From the NCBI GenBank assembly GCA_900547165.1, contig URFZ01000001.1:1-64000 (forward strand): a stretch of DNA of 64,000 nucleotides, given 5' to 3'. The notes below the pieces were generated by a model. That model was given only the letters and a program-made list of their open reading frames with translations, was not told the origin of the DNA and searched no databases. This document shows positions 60,550 through 64,000 of this stretch, piece by piece. Every line of letters begins with the position of its first letter. The first letter of the stretch is position 1. Both the position numbers and the translations under genes were made by a program. This stretch comes from an uncultured Eubacteriales bacterium (lineage in GTDB: Bacteria > Bacillota > Clostridia > Oscillospirales > UBA644).

Positions 60550-61223
60550 TGAGAGTTCCTCCACGCCGTATACGCTTCACAGATTTTTTCAAAATCGAGT
60601 TCGGCTGTCGAACCGAGTTCGAGCCGAGGGCGAACGCTTGTGACTTCGACGCCTATTCCCACCGAGAACATTCCTGCAGCGGTTATCGCCTCGATACCGC
60701 TTTGAGCGTCCTCCACGCCGACGCAGTCATTGCCCTCAAATCCGAGTTCGGAAGCGCAAAGGGCAAAAATTTCGGGGTCAGGCTTCGGTTTCGTGACTTT
60801 TGCGGCGTCCGCAATATAGTCAAACCTGTTCTTGATATTCAGCACGGAAAGCACGGTATCTGCGTTTTTGGAAACGGACGCTACGCCCGTTTTTATTCCT
60901 TTTTCGCGGAGAACGGCGAGAAAATTCTCTATTCCGGGAAGGATATCCGCTTTCGTCATTTTAAGAATAAGCGTTTTGTAATACTCATTCTTTTCGTTTG
61001 CGAGGGCGGCTTTTTCGGAATCGGAAAATTTGTCCGAAACGCCGTTGTGAGCAAGGATTATTTCAAGCGAGGTCAATCTGTCAACGCCTTTGAGTTTTTC
61101 GTTGACGGTCTCGGTAAAGTCGAGCCCCAATCTGTCCGCAAGCTGCTTCCACGCAAGAAAATGGTATTTGTCGGTGCTCGTCAGAACGCCGTCGAGGTCA
61201 AAAATAAATGCTTTAGGTTGCAT
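60546..61223 (-). CDS. pgmB: beta-phosphoglucomutase
   Basis: HAD-superfamily enzyme that converts beta-glucose 1-phosphate to glucose 6-phosphate. 225 residues. The nucleophile and acid/base aspartates are in FDLDGVLTS, cap motif YHFLAWKQLADRLG, VASVSKNA, and the metal motif GVEDAQSGIEA. It lies 12 bases downstream of the GH65 phosphorylase gene, the enzyme that supplies its substrate. Confidence 0.96.
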   Translation of the reverse strand: MQPKAFIFDLDGVLTSTDKYHFLAWKQLADRLGLDFTETVNEKLKGVDRLTSLEIILAHNGVSDKFSDSEKAALANEKNEYYKTLILKMTKADILPGIENFLAVLREKGIKTGVASVSKNADTVLSVLNIKNRFDYIADAAKVTKPKPDPEIFALCASELGFEGNDCVGVEDAQSGIEAITAAGMFSVGIGVEVTSVRPRLELGSTAELDFEKICEAYTAWRNSQ

Positions 61224-61235
61224 TGCAAAATCTCC

Positions 61236-63485
61236 TTATCGGTATTCGACGGTCAATACGTCTTTCACCGAATAGTCTTTACCGCCGCAGAGGAAAGATA
61301 CATCGCCGTCTCCGCCGAGTTTTTTCACGGTAACGGTCTTTTTGTCGGCGCATATTTCAAGATGACAGCCGTGCCAATATATCTTTGTTCTGACTTTCTT
61401 CCACGTTTTGGGCAAATTGGGCTGAATACGGAGTTTTTGACCGTAAAGGCGAACGCCGAGATAGCCGAAAACAACGCATTGCCATATTCCGCCGAGCGAA
61501 GCCGCATGAAGTCCCGCAACACTCGAACCCATCTCTTTATCGCCAAGGTCTATGCGGCACGCTTTTTCAAAGAGCGAATACGAATAATCGGAAAGATTGA
61601 TGTCTGCGGCAAGCGTCGCGTAGGTCGAAAGGCTCAGCGACGACGTGTGCGCACAGCATTTTTCGTAATATTCGAGGTTGTGTACTTTTTCTTCGGGAGT
61701 AAACAGGTCTTCAAGCAACAGGAAAAGCGCCGTCACGTCTGCCTGTTTGGTTATCTGAGTGTTGCATACGGCAACATTGGGGAACGGCTCTGTACCGTTC
61801 TTGAAGCCCGTCAGATCGACATCTTCAAGCGAAAGAAACTTGTCGTCCTGCGGCAGAAGCCCGTCCTTGTTTATCTTGGGCAGATAAAGTTTTTTGCCTT
61901 TCGTTGTCCACTCGGCATAAACCTTGTCAAGTCCGAGTTTTTCGGAAAGCGCCGCGAAAAGTTCGGGCGACGATTTTTTCAGTTTTTCATAATACTCGAC
62001 CGCAAGTTCGAGGTTGAGGTTCGCCAGATAGTTCGTATATGCGTTGTTATTGACGCCCTCGTGATACTCGTCGGGACCGATGACATTGTTTATATCGTAT
62101 CTGTCGAGTTCTTTGTTGTAATCGAAGCGGGAGACCCAATACTTTGCGGTGTCGAACAGAAGTTCATAGCCGTATTTTTCCATGAAGTCTTCATCGCCCG
62201 TTACGGAATAATACAGATGAACCGCATATGCGATGTCCGCCGTTATATGGTGTTCGAGTTTGCCAGAAAGCGCCCAGCCCGGAGTTTCTTCATCGTTGTC
62301 TATCCACGCCGCTTCCCACGGGAACATTGCGCCCTCGTAGCCGTTGTCCTTTGCCTTTTTGTGCGCGCCCGCAAGTCCGTGCCAGCGGGAGATCAGCAGG
62401 CTTCTTGCAACGTCGGGTCTTGCGAACACAAATGCGGGAAGCATATATATCTCGGTGTCCCAAAATGCGTGTCCGCTGTAACCGGGTCCCGAAAGTCCTT
62501 TTGCTCCGATGTTCATTCTGTCATCGTGCGCGGGTGTCATAACCGTCAGATGATAAACCGCAAATCTGTAAGCAAGTTGGTCAAAGCCGTGCTTGCAGTC
62601 GATAACTGCGTCCATATTGCTCCAAACTCTCTTCTTCCAAGCGGAAGCGGACGCTTTCAGAAGCGCATCAAAGCCCTTTTCTGCGGCTTTCTGCGCGGCT
62701 TTTCTGCCCACGGTCTTCAACTTGCGAAGCGTCAGTCCCCCGGAAGTCTTATCGCGCATAGTATAAACGGAAGCGAACTTTTGAAGCGTCAAAGACTGTC
62801 CCGCACGCAGATCCTTTTCAAAAATATCCTCGGCGTGCGTTCTGCCTTTTTTCGTTGTTTTTTCGGCGTCGCAGACATTGACTACCGTCGCAACAATGTC
62901 AATTCCGCTCTGACGGGTAGTCTGAACTACCTGAATATAGTCTTTTGCAAGCAGAGATTTTTTCTCGCAATGGGGCGCTGCGACCGTCTTGGTATTCAGT
63001 CCGCTTGCAACGGCGATATGTGCGTCGGAAACAGCGGTCACGCGAAGTTTTGCAGAATAAATATGCAGTTGTGCAAGAGAGATCATACGCTCCGACTCAA
63101 AACGGATCTGTTTGCCGTTCGGGGCTGTCCAATCAAAAGAACGGGTAAGCAGTCCGTTTTTAAGATTTATAGAAACAAAATAGTTCGAAAGAACGCCCTT
63201 GCGCAAATCGAGTTTTTTGCCGTCAACATAAATATCAACGGGTGAAACGTCTGCGATAAACGGAAGTTCCGTCGGTTCTTCATTGTAACGGTCGAATGTA
63301 CCCGCAACAAGCGTTGAACGAAGTTGTCCGGGATATTCTTCTTCCGTCGCGGCGCGCATACACATATACCCGTTGCCTATGCACATGACCGGCTCGTACT
63401 TCTGCAAAAAGCCCTTGTCCTGCCCAAATTCGTCGGCGGCGACAATGAAGTTTTTTTCTGTTCCTTTTCCGTAGTCGTAGATCAT
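61236..63485 (-). CDS. glycoside hydrolase family 65 phosphorylase
   Basis: Inverting phosphorylase of the maltose/kojibiose/trehalose phosphorylase family, 749 residues. It releases beta-glucose 1-phosphate from an alpha-glucoside with phosphate. The N-terminal beta-sandwich starts with KYEPVMCIGNGYMCMRA, and the catalytic (alpha/alpha)6 barrel has the general acid Glu in VIGPDEYHEGVNNNAYTN (about 470), followed by QADVTALFLLL and the C-terminal sheets. Which disaccharide is used cannot be told. The start is at the ATG with GGAG 9 bases upstream. The adjacent pgmB completes the pathway to glucose 6-phosphate. Confidence 0.92.
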   Translation of the reverse strand: MIYDYGKGTEKNFIVAADEFGQDKGFLQKYEPVMCIGNGYMCMRAATEEEYPGQLRSTLVAGTFDRYNEEPTELPFIADVSPVDIYVDGKKLDLRKGVLSNYFVSINLKNGLLTRSFDWTAPNGKQIRFESERMISLAQLHIYSAKLRVTAVSDAHIAVASGLNTKTVAAPHCEKKSLLAKDYIQVVQTTRQSGIDIVATVVNVCDAEKTTKKGRTHAEDIFEKDLRAGQSLTLQKFASVYTMRDKTSGGLTLRKLKTVGRKAAQKAAEKGFDALLKASASAWKKRVWSNMDAVIDCKHGFDQLAYRFAVYHLTVMTPAHDDRMNIGAKGLSGPGYSGHAFWDTEIYMLPAFVFARPDVARSLLISRWHGLAGAHKKAKDNGYEGAMFPWEAAWIDNDEETPGWALSGKLEHHITADIAYAVHLYYSVTGDEDFMEKYGYELLFDTAKYWVSRFDYNKELDRYDINNVIGPDEYHEGVNNNAYTNYLANLNLELAVEYYEKLKKSSPELFAALSEKLGLDKVYAEWTTKGKKLYLPKINKDGLLPQDDKFLSLEDVDLTGFKNGTEPFPNVAVCNTQITKQADVTALFLLLEDLFTPEEKVHNLEYYEKCCAHTSSLSLSTYATLAADINLSDYSYSLFEKACRIDLGDKEMGSSVAGLHAASLGGIWQCVVFGYLGVRLYGQKLRIQPNLPKTWKKVRTKIYWHGCHLEICADKKTVTVKKLGGDGDVSFLCGGKDYSVKDVLTVEYR

Positions 63486-63537
63486 TTTTCGATTCTCCAA
63501 TATATTTTATAATATTGTATTTACTATATATAATTAA

Positions 63538-63566
63538 ACAATAACATACCGAGCGGAAAAAGTCAA
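63538..63566 (-). promoter_or_regulatory. promoter of the GH65 operon
   Basis: On the minus strand TTGACT (63561-63566), 17-base spacer, TATTGT (63538-63543). The six-gene operon down to 57563 is followed by a terminator. Confidence 0.65.
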
Positions 63567-63736
63567 TCAATGCCGCAAAAGTTCGGTTCGATTTTGCTTT
63601 TTAAGAAAACGGGGCGTACAGACAAAAGAGAAAAAACAACCGAAAAAAGTATATATCCGAAGATAATTCTTTTGGTATACTCATCCCGAGGAATAATAAA
63701 ACCACGGGCGATATAAAATAGTTACGGGTGATCATA

Positions 63737-64000
63737 ATGAAAATAAATTGGAAAAAACTCATAATTTCTCTTGCCGTGCCGCTTGCCGTCGGCGGGCTTT
63801 CGGCATGGCTGTCGGGCGGGGCGATGGAAAGATTCGACAGCCTTCAAAAGCCCGCACTTGCTCCGCCGTCATGGCTGTTTCCCGTTGTATGGACGATTCT
63901 GTTTCTGATGATGGGCGTCGCGTCCTACCTTGTCGCGGTGGGAAAAGCCGATGAAAAGCAAAAAAAGACCGCACTTATCGTTTACGGCGTTCAACTCGCT
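63737..64000 (+). CDS. TspO/MBR family protein, cut off by window end
   Basis: The first 88 codons of a tryptophan-rich sensory protein (TspO, bacterial homologue of the mitochondrial translocator protein). Two membrane segments are seen (LIISLAVPLAVGGLSAWL and WLFPVVWTILFLMMGVASYLV). The family's KPALAPPSWLFPVVWTILF block is complete. TspO proteins bind porphyrins or tetrapyrroles; their role in Firmicutes is unclear. The ribosome binding site is weak (GGGTGATC). A TATACT box lies at 63676-63681 without a good -35. Confidence 0.9.
   Translation, partial: MKINWKKLIISLAVPLAVGGLSAWLSGGAMERFDSLQKPALAPPSWLFPVVWTILFLMMGVASYLVAVGKADEKQKKTALIVYGVQLA

Noticed and set aside
60528..63245. 905-codon open frame opposite GH65 and pgmB
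   Set aside because: Antisense of two well-supported enzymes; the product is basic and matches no family.
24000..64000. Genomic island inserted at tRNA-Ser
   Set aside because: No integrase, no second attachment repeat and a content of core genes; a contig join or natural heterogeneity fits better.
1..64000. CRISPR arrays or insertion sequences
   Set aside because: No regularly spaced repeats, transposase frames or terminal inverted repeats with target duplications were seen.

Overview
The window looks like chromosomal DNA of a low-to-mid G+C, Gram-positive, spore-forming anaerobe of the Clostridia, probably a gut metagenome contig. Supporting this are SpoIVB (41.2-42.4 kb), an HPr carrying both His15 and Ser46, strong GGAGG ribosome binding sites, sigma-A-like TTGACA-17-TATAAT promoters and lipobox signal peptides. 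No rRNA operon, CRISPR array, IS element, prophage or integrase is visible.

Left part (1-23.98 kb). xpt-guaA (purine salvage and GMP synthesis), clpB, rpmB, yitT-maf and tRNA-Asn are followed by a minus-strand accessory run at 7.7-14.9 kb: a VWA protein, a flavin reductase-like protein, a macrodomain protein with an HTH-like tail, a membrane protease, a DUF3795 protein, acetyltransferases, a CPBP protease, an Ntn hydrolase and an autoregulated TetR. Three of these genes carry clear lesions: an in-frame amber, a one-base frameshift, and a deletion that joins two unrelated genes. Then come an APH-like kinase, a complete peptide ABC importer operon (oppA-B-C-D-F), a small membrane protein, a PP2C phosphatase and an intact tRNA-Ser(CGA).

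Junction (about 23.98-24.2 kb). A second tRNA-Ser has a good promoter and 5' half but a nonsensical 3' half. To its right, codon and base usage change (Lys AAG to AAA, Glu GAG to GAA, Arg CGC to AGA). Both sides carry single-copy housekeeping genes, so an assembly chimera must be considered before the two halves are read as one genome.

Right part (24.2-64 kb). Two small membrane genes (one with a HEPN motif), a sugar-phosphate isomerase-like protein and a 1682-residue GH2-family lipoprotein that has lost the usual nucleophile are followed by proS, two TM/coiled-coil proteins, a P-loop ATPase, a Sua5/YwlC-type synthase, coaE and an M18 aminopeptidase. Next are uvrC, HPr and spoIVB. A long minus-strand chain runs recA-recX-rimO-pgsA-cysE-cysS-recG. 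Divergent from recA is a plus-strand operon: parvulin, murL, murD2, tldD, tldE, mnmM. The window ends with a minus-strand operon (GH65 phosphorylase, beta-phosphoglucomutase, rsmG, a membrane protein, a D-lactate dehydrogenase-like protein, a degenerate TtcA-like protein) and the start of a TspO gene.

The most interesting system is the overlapping murL-murD2 pair. It predicts that D-glutamate enters peptidoglycan by ligating L-Glu and then epimerising it, a route described in Xanthomonas, instead of using glutamate racemase. Two apparent pseudoenzymes (the GH2 protein and the TtcA-like protein) are also worth a second look.
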